In this document: positions 1 through 8,933 of the stretch, in pieces
Position numbering within the stretch: position 1 is the stretch's first letter
Layout: every line of letters starts with the position of its first letter
Source of the DNA: Methylibium rhizosphaerae
GTDB lineage: Bacteria; Pseudomonadota; Gammaproteobacteria; Burkholderiales; Burkholderiaceae_C
Assembly: GCF_006386545.1 (NCBI RefSeq)
Contig: NZ_SWAR01000009.1
Coordinates: 62,001 to 126,000 of the forward strand
Direction: 5' to 3'
Length of the DNA stretch: 64,000 bases
Made by a program: the position numbers and the translations under genes
The notes under the pieces: model-generated
What the model was told of the DNA's origin: nothing
The model's database searches: none
Seen by the model: only the letters and a program-made list of their open reading frames with translations

Positions 1-33
1 CCGCAGGCACCCCCGCTCTCTAGAATCGCGGCC

Positions 34-648
34 GTGAAACCCGCCCAGCGCCCCCCCGCCGCCCCCCGCCATGCGCCGCACGAGGTACGCGTGATCGGCG
101 GCCAGTGGAAGCGCAGCAAGCTCCCTGTGGCCGACGCGCCCGGCCTGCGGCCGACGCCGGACCGCGTGCGCGAGACGCTGTTCAACTGGCTCGGCCAGGA
201 CCTGACCGGCTGGCGTTGCCTGGACGCATTTGCCGGCAGCGGCGCCCTCGGATTCGAGGCCGCATCGCGCGGCGCAACGCAGGTGGTCCTGCTGGAGCGG
301 GACGCAAGGCTGGCGGCCTCGCTGCGCGCGTCCAAGGCCCGGCTGGGCGCGTCGACGGTGCAGGTCGAGACGGCGGATGCGCTGGCCTGGATGCGGCAGG
401 CGCAGCGCGCCAGCTTCGATGTCGTCTTCATCGATCCGCCGTTCGATGCAGACCTGTTCGAGCCCGCATTGCGCGCGGCCGTCCCCCTGCTCGCGCCGGC
501 CGGCTGCATCTATCTGGAGGCCGGGCGCGCCTTCGACGAAGCCATGCTGCGCCCGCTCGGCGTGCAACTGCACCGCAGCGGACGCGCCGCTGCGGTGCAT
601 TACCATCTGCTGCACCCTGTGCCCGACGACCTCCCCTCGCCATCATGA
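34..648 (+). CDS. rsmD: 16S rRNA (guanine966-N2)-methyltransferase RsmD
   Basis: Transfers a methyl group from S-adenosylmethionine to N2 of G966 in 16S rRNA during 30S assembly in the cytoplasm. The 204-aa product has the family's RVIGG-W-RSKL entry motif, the [15 protein letters not shown] segment, a SAM-binding loop [13 protein letters not shown] and the catalytic DPPF motif, in the expected order. The GTG at 34 is used because the next in-frame ATG would remove conserved sequence. The length is normal. The stop overlaps the start of coaD by ATGA, and rsmD-coaD is a widespread gene pair, so the two are probably co-translated. Confidence 0.95.
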   Translation: MKPAQRPPAAPRHAPHEVRVIGGQWKRSKLPVADAPGLRPTPDRVRETLFNWLGQDLTGWRCLDAFAGSGALGFEAASRGATQVVLLERDARLAASLRASKARLGASTVQVETADALAWMRQAQRASFDVVFIDPPFDADLFEPALRAAVPLLAPAGCIYLEAGRAFDEAMLRPLGVQLHRSGRAAAVHYHLLHPVPDDLPSPS

Positions 649-1145
649 CTTCCGCGACCCGCCTCACCGCCGTCTACCCCGGCACCTTCGACCCGATGAC
701 GCTGGGGCACGAAGACCTGATGCGCAGGGCCAGCCGGCTGTTCGAGCGGCTCATCCTGGCGGTGGCCGCGGGCCACCACAAGCGCACCATGTTCACGGTG
801 GACGAGCGGCTCGAGATCGCGCGCGAGGTAGCAAAGCCCTACCCGAACGTCGAGGTCATTGCCTTCCGCGGCCTGCTGCGCGATTTCGTGGTGGCCAACG
901 GCGGCCGCGTCGTCGTGCGCGGGCTGCGGGCGGTGAGCGACTTCGAATACGAGTTTCAGATGGCCGGCATGAACCGGCAGCTCATGCCCGACGTGGAGAC
1001 GCTGTTCCTGACGCCGAGCGACCAGTTCCAGTTCGTGTCGGGCACCTTCGTGCGGGAGATTGCCAGCCTGGGCGGTGATGTTTCCAAGTTCGTGGCACCC
1101 TCCGTGCTCGAGCGGCTGAAGAGCCGCGTCAAGAGCAACCCCTGA
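645..1145 (+). CDS. coaD: phosphopantetheine adenylyltransferase CoaD
   Basis: Catalyses ATP + 4'-phosphopantetheine to dephospho-CoA + PPi, the penultimate step of coenzyme A synthesis. The 166-aa product starts with the nucleotidyltransferase signature [16 protein letters not shown] (T/HxGH type), then RG-R-V-DFEYE around residue 90 and SGTFVRE near residue 130, all typical of bacterial CoaD. The ATG at 645 is chosen because it gives the family N-terminus and an ATGA overlap with rsmD. A ferredoxin gene follows after 15 bp, so the three genes probably form one transcript. Confidence 0.95.
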   Translation: MTSATRLTAVYPGTFDPMTLGHEDLMRRASRLFERLILAVAAGHHKRTMFTVDERLEIAREVAKPYPNVEVIAFRGLLRDFVVANGGRVVVRGLRAVSDFEYEFQMAGMNRQLMPDVETLFLTPSDQFQFVSGTFVREIASLGGDVSKFVAPSVLERLKSRVKSNP

Positions 1146-1454
<309 letters not shown>

Positions 1455-1456
1455 CT

Positions 1457-1909
1457 TCAGTCGCGCGGCCGCTTCTTCCGCTCGCTGCCGGGCTCCTCGG
1501 CCGTGAAGAGGTCCGGCTCAGCAGACTTGCTCGCTTTGCCCTTGCGTTTGCGCGACTTGCCACCGGACTTGCCCACCGGCTTTTCCTCCGCCTCCACAGT
1601 GCCGGGCCCGCTCAAGGACGTGGCACCGCCGGGCCGCAGCGAACGCTCGAACCGGCGGTTGTCGCGCGCCAGGCTTTCCGCAGCGCGCGCCTGTCGTTGC
1701 TCCACCTCTCGTGCTGCCGTCAGTTCGGTGTCGCTGCGCGAATCGTCCACGCTCATCGTGCGGCCGCTACCGTCAGCGCACGGCTTTTCGCTGAAGCTGC
1801 GCCCATCGGGACCGCAGCGGTAGATGGTCGCCTGTGCGGCCGCGACGCCCGCGGCGAGCGCCAGCCATGCGCCGCAGCTCCAGCGCAACGCTCTTGCTTG
1901 TTGTCTCAT
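1457..1909 (-). CDS. DUF4124 family exported protein
   Basis: 150-aa protein of unknown role. It has an N-terminal signal-like segment (Arg-rich start, then WLALAAGVAAAQA with a probable AxA cleavage site). The DUF4124 core follows: a short YRCGPDGRSFSEKPC stretch with two cysteines that may form a disulphide in the periplasm. A charged coiled-coil-like region (EVEQRQARAAESLARDNRRFE) and a Lys/Ser-rich tail make up the rest. DUF4124 proteins are common and unstudied in betaproteobacteria. It is encoded alone between convergent fdx and pth. The family call rests on the YxCxDxxGxxxFSxxPC pattern. Confidence 0.75.
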   Translation of the reverse strand: MRQQARALRWSCGAWLALAAGVAAAQATIYRCGPDGRSFSEKPCADGSGRTMSVDDSRSDTELTAAREVEQRQARAAESLARDNRRFERSLRPGGATSLSGPGTVEAEEKPVGKSGGKSRKRKGKASKSAEPDLFTAEEPGSERKKRPRD

Positions 1910-1942
1910 CGTCCCCTCCCTTGATGTGTTCTCTACTGCCGG

Positions 1943-2563
1943 TCAGCCCGGCGGCGGCAGGTCCGCCGGTCTGGGTGGCTTGGGCCTGGGCGGCTTGCTG
2001 GTATGCAGCAGCAGCGTGGCGCGCTCCATCTCGCCGGCCAGGAGCGCATCGAGCGCCGGCAGCGAACGATCGATGCAGGCTTCGATGGCCTCGCGGTGCT
2101 CGGCCTGCGGCTTGCGCAGCACGTAGTTGGCCACCTCGGCCTTAGCGCCCGGGTGCCCGATGCCCAGTCGCAGACGCCAGTAGTCGCCGGTGCCCAGTTG
2201 GGCATGGATGTCACGCAGGCCGTTGTGCCCGGCGTGGCCGCCGCCGAACTTGAGCTTCATCTGGCCGGGAGGCAGGTCGAGCTCGTCGTGGGCGACGATG
2301 ATTTCCTCCGGCGCGATCTTGAAGAAGCGCGCCAGCGCAGCGACCGACTTTCCCGACAGGTTCATGAAGGTCTGCGGCTCGAGCAGCCACACCGGGCCTT
2401 CCTTGCGGTTCACCCGCGCCACGAGGCCGTGATAACTGCGGTCGGCCACGAGCGTGGCGCCAAGCTTGCGAGCCACAGCATCCACCCACCAGAAACCGGC
2501 GTTGTGGCGCGTGGCCTCGTATTCCGGCCCGGGGTTGCCCAGGCCCACGAAGAGTCGAATCAT
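1943..2563 (-). CDS. pth: peptidyl-tRNA hydrolase Pth
   Basis: Releases peptides from prematurely dropped peptidyl-tRNA, recycling tRNA in the cytoplasm. The 206-aa product begins [12 protein letters not shown] and carries the catalytic RHNAGF histidine, FMNLSG, the HDELDLPPG motif and GGHAGHNGL, as in bacterial Pth. A longer reading frame exists upstream, but the ATG at 2563 gives the conserved N-terminus. The C-terminal 15 residues are Pro-rich and non-conserved. It lies downstream of rplY on the same strand, a common pairing (prs-rplY-pth). Confidence 0.95.
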   Translation of the reverse strand: MIRLFVGLGNPGPEYEATRHNAGFWWVDAVARKLGATLVADRSYHGLVARVNRKEGPVWLLEPQTFMNLSGKSVAALARFFKIAPEEIIVAHDELDLPPGQMKLKFGGGHAGHNGLRDIHAQLGTGDYWRLRLGIGHPGAKAEVANYVLRKPQAEHREAIEACIDRSLPALDALLAGEMERATLLLHTSKPPRPKPPRPADLPPPG

Positions 2564-2598
2564 GATGGCCTCGATTATCGAGTGGCCCTGCAAACGAC

Positions 2599-2622
2599 AA
2601 AGCCCCGCCGAGGCGGGGCTTT
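2599..2622 (-). terminator. hairpin between rplY and pth
   Basis: Perfect inverted repeat AAAGCCCCGC-CGAG-GCGGGGCTTT between the rplY stop and the pth start. The stem is GC-rich with a short TTT tail, so it could act as a weak intrinsic terminator or attenuator limiting read-through from rplY into pth. The T-tract is too short for a strong terminator. Confidence 0.5.
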
Positions 2623-2645
2623 GCAAGGCGGCACAAGGCGGGCTC

Positions 2646-3272
2646 TTACTTCTTGCCCTTGCCCTTGGCAGGCGCGGGAGCCGGTGCGGGAGCCGCTTCG
2701 GCCGGAGCCTCTTCGGCTTCCTGGGCCACCACGGCAGCGATCACCGGGTTCTTCTTGCCGTGCAGCACGACCTTGATGCCGGCGTCGAGCTTCAGGTCGC
2801 TCACGTGCAGCGACTGGCCCTTGGCCAGGCCGCCCAGGTCCACCGTCAGGAACTCGGGCAGTTGCGAGGCCAGGCACTCGATCTCGAGGTCGGTGGCCAC
2901 GTGCGAGATCAGGCACTTGTCCAGCTTGACGGCCTGCGAGTTCTCTTCGTTGATGAAGTGCAGCGGCACTTTCTTCGTGATGCGGGTGGTGGCGTCCACG
3001 CGCTGGAAGTCCACGTGCAGCACCAGTTGCTTCCAGGCGTGCATCTGCACGTCGCGCAGCAGCACCTTCTGCACCTGGCCGTTCAGTTCCATGTCGAGGA
3101 TCGACGAATGGAAGGCCTCTTTCTTCAGCGCATGGAACAGCGCGTTGTGATCGAGTTCGATCTTGGCGGGCTCGCCCGCGCCGTAGACGATGCCGGGCAC
3201 CTTGCCGGCATTGCGCAGGCGGCGGCTCGCTCCGGTCCCCTGCAGTTCGCGCGTGAATGCGACGAATTTCAT
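2646..3272 (-). CDS. rplY: 50S ribosomal protein bL25 (CTC form)
   Basis: 5S rRNA-binding ribosomal protein of the longer CTC type (208 aa). The N-terminal L25 domain runs to about residue 95 ([24 protein letters not shown], then HVDFQRV), followed by the C-terminal TL5-like beta domain ([16 protein letters not shown] pattern). The tail is Ala/Pro then Lys-rich (KGKGKK), common in burkholderial homologues. The ATG at 3272 is picked for the MKFVAFTRE start with a purine-rich site upstream. It lies 87 bp after prs on the same strand. Confidence 0.95.
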   Translation of the reverse strand: MKFVAFTRELQGTGASRRLRNAGKVPGIVYGAGEPAKIELDHNALFHALKKEAFHSSILDMELNGQVQKVLLRDVQMHAWKQLVLHVDFQRVDATTRITKKVPLHFINEENSQAVKLDKCLISHVATDLEIECLASQLPEFLTVDLGGLAKGQSLHVSDLKLDAGIKVVLHGKKNPVIAAVVAQEAEEAPAEAAPAPAPAPAKGKGKK

Positions 3273-3359
3273 GGTTTCACTCCAAGTAGAGAAGCGCCCG
3301 CGACCAGGCGCTGCAAAAAGGCCGCCCGCCCCTTCAGGCAAGGCAGCCGCGACAACGGA

Positions 3360-4322
3360 TCAGAAGTTGTTGTTCTGCTCCGAAAACAGCGAGGTGACCG
3401 ATTCACCGTCGGAAATGCGGCGAATGGTCTCGGCAAACAGGAAAGCCACCGACAGCTGGCGGATCTTCGGCGTGGTTTGCGCCTCGGGCGACAGCGGGAT
3501 GGTGTTGGTGATGACCACCTCGTCGAGCTGCGACGCCTTGATGCGCTCGATGGCCGGGCCGGAGAACACGCCGTGCGTGCAATACGCGAACACGCTCTTG
3601 GCGCCCCGGTCCTTCAGCACTTCGGCAGCCTTCACCAGCGTGCCGGCTGTGTCGATCATGTCGTCCATGATCACGCAGTTGCGGCCTTCGATCTCGCCGA
3701 TGACATGCATCACCTCGGACACGTTGGCCTTGGGGCGGCGCTTGTCGATGATGGCCAGGTCGCAGCCGAGCTGCTTGGCCAGTGCACGGGCCCGCACCAC
3801 GCCGCCCACGTCGGGCGACACGACCACGAGGTCCTGGTAGTTCTTGGACTTGAGGTCCGACAGCAGCACCGGCGACGCGTAGATGTTGTCGACCGGGATG
3901 TCGAAGAAGCCCTGGATCTGGTCGGCGTGCAGGTCCATGGTCAGCACGCGGTTCACGCCGGCCGACTCGAGCATGTTGGCCACCACCTTGGCCGAGATCG
4001 GCACGCGCATCGAGCGCGGGCGGCGGTCCTGGCGGGCATAACCGAAGTACGGGATGACGGCGGTGATGCGACGCGCCGACGCACGCTTGAGCGCGTCGAC
4101 CATCAGCAGCAGTTCCATCAGGTATTCGTTGGTCGGGGCGTTGGTGGGCTGGACGATGAAGACGTCGCGCGCGCGCACGTTCTGCTCGATCTCGATGTCG
4201 ACTTCGCCGTCGGAGAAGCGGCCGACCTTGGCCTTGCCGAGAGTGAGACCGAGATTCGCACCCATTTCCTGCGCGAGGACAGGGTTGGCGTTGCCGGTGA
4301 AAAGGACGGTATCGGAGAGCAT
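3360..4322 (-). CDS. prs: ribose-phosphate pyrophosphokinase
   Basis: Makes PRPP from ribose 5-phosphate and ATP, feeding purine, pyrimidine, NAD, His and Trp synthesis. The 320-aa product is full length. It shows the flexible-loop and ATP sites ([12 protein letters not shown]), the PRPP synthase signature [17 protein letters not shown] and the ribose-phosphate loop [13 protein letters not shown]. The ATG at 4322 gives the usual [14 protein letters not shown] start. A tRNA-Gln gene lies 86 bp upstream, and ispE-tRNA-Gln-prs-rplY-pth is a recurrent order in betaproteobacteria. Confidence 0.96.
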   Translation of the reverse strand: MLSDTVLFTGNANPVLAQEMGANLGLTLGKAKVGRFSDGEVDIEIEQNVRARDVFIVQPTNAPTNEYLMELLLMVDALKRASARRITAVIPYFGYARQDRRPRSMRVPISAKVVANMLESAGVNRVLTMDLHADQIQGFFDIPVDNIYASPVLLSDLKSKNYQDLVVVSPDVGGVVRARALAKQLGCDLAIIDKRRPKANVSEVMHVIGEIEGRNCVIMDDMIDTAGTLVKAAEVLKDRGAKSVFAYCTHGVFSGPAIERIKASQLDEVVITNTIPLSPEAQTTPKIRQLSVAFLFAETIRRISDGESVTSLFSEQNNNF

Positions 4323-4408
4323 GGCAACCCTCGGTGCTGACGCTTTGCGGGTACTGGCCTCAGTGCGGCCGGGCCCCGTGCCAGCCGGCCCGGGAACAGG
4401 AAGAGGTT

Positions 4409-4486
4409 TGGCAGGGGAGGAAGGACTCGAACCCTCGCATGTCGGAATCAAAATCCGATGCCTTAACCAACTTGGCGACTCCCCTA
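4409..4486 (-). tRNA. tRNA-Gln (TTG anticodon)
   Basis: On the reverse strand a complete cloverleaf can be drawn: acceptor TAGGGGA pairing with TCCCCTG (terminal wobble), D-arm, anticodon loop TTTTGAT with anticodon TTG, T-arm GGTTCGAGTCC and encoded CCA. It sits between ispE and prs, the usual place for tRNA-Gln in this group. Confidence 0.95.
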
Positions 4487-4532
4487 CACAGGACTCCGGC
4501 TTGCACCGGCGCCCTCAAAAAACTTCTGTCGC

Positions 4533-5417
4533 CTAGCCCGCGCACCACCCGACCAGCGGATGCTGCTCCAGGCTGTTGCACAAACGCCCCACCCATTGCG
4601 ACGGCAGCTCATGCTGCTCATACATCGGCGCGACGGGTGCGTCGCTGTCTGTGCCCAACTTGTCCGCTCTCGCGAACACCGCGCTGCCCGACCCCGTCAT
4701 GCGGCTGTTGCCGTACCGGGCTTCGAGGAGCGCCAGGGCTTCGGTCACTTCGCTGCTGGCGGCTTGCGCCGGCTTCTGCAGATCGTTGTGGCCAAACCCG
4801 TAGGGGTCCGCGAGAAAGTCCGAGAGTATAGCAGGCTGTGTGTCGCGAGCCAAGTGCGGGCTGTTGAAGATTGCCGCAGTCGGGATCGCAACCGCAGGTT
4901 TGAGCACCGCCAGGCGCCGCGGCGGCAGATCGATCGGCGTCAGCCGCTCGCCGATTCCTTCGACCCAGGCATTGCGCCCGCCCACGAAAAACGGCACGTC
5001 GGCGCCCAGGCCGAGCGCGAGCGAAAGCAGCCGCTCGCGTGGCCAGTCGAGGCCCCAGAGCCGGTTGAGCGCGAGCAGCGTGGAGGCGGCATCGGAGCTG
5101 CCGCCGCCCATGCCCGCACCCCAGGGCACGCGCTTCTCGATGGAAATGTCGGCCCCCTGCGCGACACCGGCAGCCGCCTGCAGCGCACGGGCGGCGCGCA
5201 GGCAGAGGTCGTCTTCGGGCAGCGCCGCGCCGAGGTCGTGACGGGCGATGCGCCCGTCGGTGCGTCGCTCGAAATGAAGGGTGTCCGACCAGTCGATGAG
5301 CACGAACACCGACTGCAGCAGGTGGTAGCCGTCGGCGCGCCGGCCAATCACGTGCAGGAAGAGATTCAGCTTGGCGGGCGCGGGAACGCCGTGGATGGAG
5401 CGAAGGGCCATGGGCAT
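4533..5417 (-). CDS. ispE: 4-diphosphocytidyl-2-C-methyl-D-erythritol kinase IspE
   Basis: Phosphorylates CDP-methylerythritol with ATP in the MEP route to isoprenoid precursors. The 294-aa GHMP kinase has the substrate-end motif APAKLNLFLHVIGRRADGYH, the ATP loop PWGAGMGGGSSDAA (about residues 98-111) and a C-terminal MTGSGSAVF motif. The start at 5417 overlaps the lolB stop by one base (TGATG); an ATG six bases further in (5411) is equally possible. The gene is downstream of lolB and upstream of tRNA-Gln, the usual beta/gammaproteobacterial arrangement. Confidence 0.95.
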   Translation of the reverse strand: MPMALRSIHGVPAPAKLNLFLHVIGRRADGYHLLQSVFVLIDWSDTLHFERRTDGRIARHDLGAALPEDDLCLRAARALQAAAGVAQGADISIEKRVPWGAGMGGGSSDAASTLLALNRLWGLDWPRERLLSLALGLGADVPFFVGGRNAWVEGIGERLTPIDLPPRRLAVLKPAVAIPTAAIFNSPHLARDTQPAILSDFLADPYGFGHNDLQKPAQAASSEVTEALALLEARYGNSRMTGSGSAVFARADKLGTDSDAPVAPMYEQHELPSQWVGRLCNSLEQHPLVGWCAG

Positions 5418-5932
5418 CAGGAAGCGTCGAGCTTGACGCGCAGCGTGACCGCAGGCGCCTGGCGGGTGACAACGATCAGGCCTTCGCCGGCCTTGCGGCG
5501 GTCGACCTCCCAGCCGAGCTGCTCGAAGCCCGCCGCGGTATCGCGCGACGGCGCCCCCGCCCAGGGGCGGCCGCGCAGCCAGTCGAACAACGCGACCAGC
5601 GGCACGCTTTCACCCAGCGCATCACGCGAGAGTTCGTCGAGGTCGCCATACACCCGCTCGCCGCCGGAGCCGGCCAGGACCACCTCGCCGGGCGACCAGC
5701 GGGCCTGGGCCACCTGCGTGCCCAGCGGCGTGGTCAAGGAAAGCCGGCCGCGCTGCGCACCGCCTTCGAGTTCGAAGCCGGCGGACATCGACCTGGCTGC
5801 CTCGCCCTCGACCTTCAGTGCCAGGCGGCCGCTGAAACGGTCGCCTTCGAGGGTTGGAAGAGGCGGCCTGGTCGCACAACCGCCCAGCATCGCCGCCGCA
5901 GCGATGACGGCGGCCAGCGCGCCACGGATCAC
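5417..5932 (-). CDS. lolB: outer-membrane lipoprotein LolB
   Basis: Receives lipoproteins from periplasmic LolA and inserts them into the outer membrane. The 171-aa product has a signal peptide ending in a lipobox (AMLGGC, Cys19) followed by the LolB fold pattern: FSGRLALKVEG, then GFELEGGAQRGRLSLTTPLG, then a C-terminal GWEVDRR segment. Its position between a TPR protein gene and ispE is the classic lolB context. It overlaps both neighbours (ATGA with the TPR gene), so the three are translationally coupled. Confidence 0.92.
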   Translation of the reverse strand: MIRGALAAVIAAAAMLGGCATRPPLPTLEGDRFSGRLALKVEGEAARSMSAGFELEGGAQRGRLSLTTPLGTQVAQARWSPGEVVLAGSGGERVYGDLDELSRDALGESVPLVALFDWLRGRPWAGAPSRDTAAGFEQLGWEVDRRKAGEGLIVVTRQAPAVTLRVKLDAS

Positions 5933-7752
5933 AGATCGACCTTCAAGCGGGCCAGGGTGGACTTCAGCACTTCGTTGCCGGCGTCCTTGTCGCGGCCTTC
6001 GCGCCAGACCTTGCGAGCCTCGTCGCGCTGGCCGAGCGCCCAGAGCACTTCACCCAGGTGGGCGGCGATCTCGGTGTCCGGCTGCGCCTGGTAGGCCTGC
6101 TTCAGCAGCCGCAGCGCTTCGGCGCTGTTGCCCAGGCGGTATTCCACCCAGCCCAGGCTGTCGGTGATGAACGGGTCGCCGGGCGACAGCTCGAGCGCCT
6201 TGGCGATCAGCTCGCGCGCCTCGGGCAGGCGCTGGTTGCGATCGGCCAGGCTGTAGCCGAGCGCGTTGTAGGCGTGGTGGTAGTCGGGTCGCAGCTCCAT
6301 CACCCGGCGCAGCAGCGACTCCATCTCGGTCATGCGGTCGAGCTTCTCGGACATCATGGCCTGCTCGTAGAGCAGGTCGACGTTGTCGGGCGAGCGCTTC
6401 AGCGCATCGGCGAGCACTGCATGCGCTTCGCGCCACTGGCGCATCTCGCGCAGCAGCTGGGCCTCGGCCAGCAGCTTCGCGCGGGCATCGTCCTCGTTGC
6501 GCTCGGGCGACTTGCGGATGAGCTGCCGCGCATCGGCCAGCTTGCCCTGGCGCGCGAGCAGCGAGGCCCGGCGGGAGAGCACCGTCAGCGCACTCGACGG
6601 GCTGTCGATCTTGCCGAGCCATGCCTCGGCCGCCTTGTAGTCGTTGCGCTGCTCGGCCGCCTGGGCCAGCAGCAGATAGGCTTGCGTGCGGCTCGCCTCG
6701 ACCGACCCCTCCTCCACCTTGCCGCCTTCGGCCGGCGGCTCGGCAGAAGCACCGGAGGACGGCGGCAGCAGGTTCACATAGCGCTGAAGGGCAGCCTCGG
6801 CCTCGCGCGGGCGCTTGAGTTCGAGCTGCAGCGCGCCCAGGCTCAACCATGCCGCTGCATAGCCAGGCTCCTGGCGGGTCAGCACCTGCAGCTGGGACAC
6901 CGCATCGGCATAGCGCTGCGCGCCCATGAGCCTGCGCACGTACGCCATGCGCAAGGTGTGCCCGGCCGGCTGCACCTGCAGGTAGGAAGTGACCAGCGAC
7001 TCGGCTTCCGGCGTGCCGCCCATGAGTTCCAGACCGAGCAGCGCCGGCCCTTCGGCCGTGCTGTCGAGACCTTGCGCCTGCCTCGCGAGCCCGAGCGCCT
7101 TCTGCGAATCGCCGGCGTTGAGCCAGCCGCGTCCGGTGGCGACGATCGCGCTGACCCGGGCATCGGTGCCCTGTACCGGACCGGCACGATAGGCCTGAAG
7201 CAGGTCCTCGAGCACGCCGGCGGCCAGGCGCTTGTCGTTCGCCCGGGCCAGCAGCCGGGGCAGCGACGCGATCACGCCGGGCCGGTCGGCGGCCGGCGTG
7301 AGCTCGAGCAGGCTGCGCAGCGGCTCCGGCACCTCGCTCAACCGCCCCATCGCCATCAGCAGCTGCACGATGTATTCGTGGGCCTCGCGCGACTCGGGCA
7401 CCGCGGTGCGCCAGGCGCGGGCGGCGGCCAGCGCCTGGTCGCCGGCGCGCGCGCGCAGCGCGATGTCGATGGCACGCCGGAACAGCCCTTCGTCATTGCT
7501 GCGCCGGGCGGCGTCGAGTAGCACCTGGTAGGCCGCGCCGGCCTCGCCTGAACGCAACTCGAGCTCGCCCACCAGCAACTGGAAGAACAGCGATCCGTCG
7601 AGCGACGAATTGACGACGGGCGCCGCAGGATCGCCGGGCGCCTCGGTCGGTGCATCGGGGGTTTGTTGTGCCGTCACAGCGGTCGGCACACACAGGGCCC
7701 ACAGCGCGGCTGCAATCGAGGCGGCGCATGTGGCCAGACGGAAGGCGGGCAT
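5929..7752 (-). CDS. exported TPR-repeat protein
   Basis: 607-aa protein with a signal peptide (CAASIAAALWALCVPTAVTAQ) followed by an almost unbroken array of tetratricopeptide-like helical repeats. The clearest run is near the C-terminus (YHHAYNALGYSLADR, GDPFITDSLGWVEYRLG, TEIAAHLGEVLWALG). TPR arrays mediate protein-protein contacts, and this one should be periplasmic or anchored at the outer membrane. It is first in an ATGA-coupled set with lolB and ispE, which hints at an envelope biogenesis role. A Pro/Ala/Glu-rich break lies near residue 330. Function is otherwise unknown. Confidence 0.85.
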   Translation of the reverse strand: MPAFRLATCAASIAAALWALCVPTAVTAQQTPDAPTEAPGDPAAPVVNSSLDGSLFFQLLVGELELRSGEAGAAYQVLLDAARRSNDEGLFRRAIDIALRARAGDQALAAARAWRTAVPESREAHEYIVQLLMAMGRLSEVPEPLRSLLELTPAADRPGVIASLPRLLARANDKRLAAGVLEDLLQAYRAGPVQGTDARVSAIVATGRGWLNAGDSQKALGLARQAQGLDSTAEGPALLGLELMGGTPEAESLVTSYLQVQPAGHTLRMAYVRRLMGAQRYADAVSQLQVLTRQEPGYAAAWLSLGALQLELKRPREAEAALQRYVNLLPPSSGASAEPPAEGGKVEEGSVEASRTQAYLLLAQAAEQRNDYKAAEAWLGKIDSPSSALTVLSRRASLLARQGKLADARQLIRKSPERNEDDARAKLLAEAQLLREMRQWREAHAVLADALKRSPDNVDLLYEQAMMSEKLDRMTEMESLLRRVMELRPDYHHAYNALGYSLADRNQRLPEARELIAKALELSPGDPFITDSLGWVEYRLGNSAEALRLLKQAYQAQPDTEIAAHLGEVLWALGQRDEARKVWREGRDKDAGNEVLKSTLARLKVDL

Positions 7753-7931
7753 CTACAACTCCTGTGACCCGAGGGCCATGGTCGATTGAATTCTAGGCTT
7801 CGACCTGCACCGGCCGGTCGCGTTCCTGGGCTCGACTGTTCGTCAATCGGCGGCGTCGTGGTGTAAGGCTGCGCAACGGCCGCACCGGCACTGCGGCGAT
7901 GCCGGGCCATCTCGCCCTGATAATCCGCCGC

Positions 7932-8762
7932 ATGCCTGAGCTACCCGAGGTCGAAGTCACGCGGCAGAGCTTTGCCGAACGCATCTTCGGCGCCCAAGTC
8001 ACCGGCGCGAGCCTGGGCAAGCCGCTGCGCTGGCCGCTGGGCGTTGCGCCCGAGGCGCTGCGCGACCAGGTCGTCGGTGCGGTCACCCGCCGGGGCAAGT
8101 ACCTGTGGCTGCCGCTCGAGGCACCGACAGCGGCACGCGGCGGGCTCCTGCTGCACCTGGGCATGTCGGGCTCGCTCAGCTTCGCGCCCGCGCTGCCGCC
8201 CGCCGGCGCGCATGACCACTTCGAGCTCCACACCTCTCAGGGGACGCTGCGCCTGACCGACCCGCGCCGCTTCGGCGCCGTGCTGTGGTCGAGTTCGCAG
8301 GCGGAAGGCCTGGCCGGCAAGCTGCTGTCGACCCTGGGCGTGGAACCTTTCGACGCCGCCTTCACCGCCGGCTACCTGCACGGACTCCTGCACGGGCGGC
8401 GGGTCGCCATCAAGCAGGCGCTGCTCGCAGGCGACATCGTCGTGGGCGTCGGGAACATCTATGCGTCGGAGGCCCTGTTCCAGGCCGGCATCGACCCGCG
8501 CACCCCGTCATATCGCGTGAGCCTGGCGCGATGCGAGCGGCTGGTCGAGGCGGTGCGCGGCACGCTCACCCGGGCGCTGGCGCTGGGCGGCTCCACGCTG
8601 CGCGACTTTCGAGACACGCACGGCATGGGTGGCGAATTCCAGCTCCAGGCACAGGTGTACGACCGCGAAGGCCTGCCCTGCCCGCGCTGCTGCACCGCGG
8701 TGAAGCGCCTCGTGCAGGGCCAGCGCTCGACCTACTTCTGCCCTCGCTGTCAGAAGCGCTGA
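7932..8762 (+). CDS. mutM: formamidopyrimidine-DNA glycosylase MutM (Fpg)
   Basis: Bifunctional glycosylase/AP lyase that removes 8-oxoguanine and FaPy lesions. The 276-aa product begins MPELPEVEV (catalytic Pro1 after Met removal, with Glu2), has the MSG-L-F loop, the helix-two-turn-helix [17 protein letters not shown] and a C-terminal zinc finger [25 protein letters not shown]. The ATG at 7932 is required for the exposed N-terminal proline. It is divergent from the TPR gene over a 179-bp gap. Two genes later lies mutY, so both parts of the GO repair system are here. Confidence 0.96.
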   Translation: MPELPEVEVTRQSFAERIFGAQVTGASLGKPLRWPLGVAPEALRDQVVGAVTRRGKYLWLPLEAPTAARGGLLLHLGMSGSLSFAPALPPAGAHDHFELHTSQGTLRLTDPRRFGAVLWSSSQAEGLAGKLLSTLGVEPFDAAFTAGYLHGLLHGRRVAIKQALLAGDIVVGVGNIYASEALFQAGIDPRTPSYRVSLARCERLVEAVRGTLTRALALGGSTLRDFRDTHGMGGEFQLQAQVYDREGLPCPRCCTAVKRLVQGQRSTYFCPRCQKR

Positions 8763-8865
8763 AAGCCCGGCCGCAGTGCGGGCCGACGACTCCCCGGCCG
8801 CGCCGGTCGTAACAAACGCACACAAGGTGCGTGGCGCAGGTGTGACGCGCTACGCAACACCCTGA

Positions 8866-8894
8866 TTGGGGGGAGCGGGGCCTTAGGCTACGAT
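8866..8894 (+). promoter_or_regulatory. possible sigma-70 promoter for the dynamin-like gene
   Basis: TTGGGG (8866-8871) and TACGAT (8889-8894) separated by 17 bp, ending about 40 bp before the ATG at 8934. Each box has partial consensus, so this is only a candidate. No other clear promoter was seen in the 171-bp gap after mutM. Confidence 0.35.
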
Positions 8895-8933
8895 GCCCGC
8901 ACTCCCCTGCCCGCAAAAAGAGAAACGGCCGCC

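Noticed and set aside
2454-4340. Plus-strand frame of 628 codons across pth, rplY and prs
   Set aside because: Antisense to three certain housekeeping genes.
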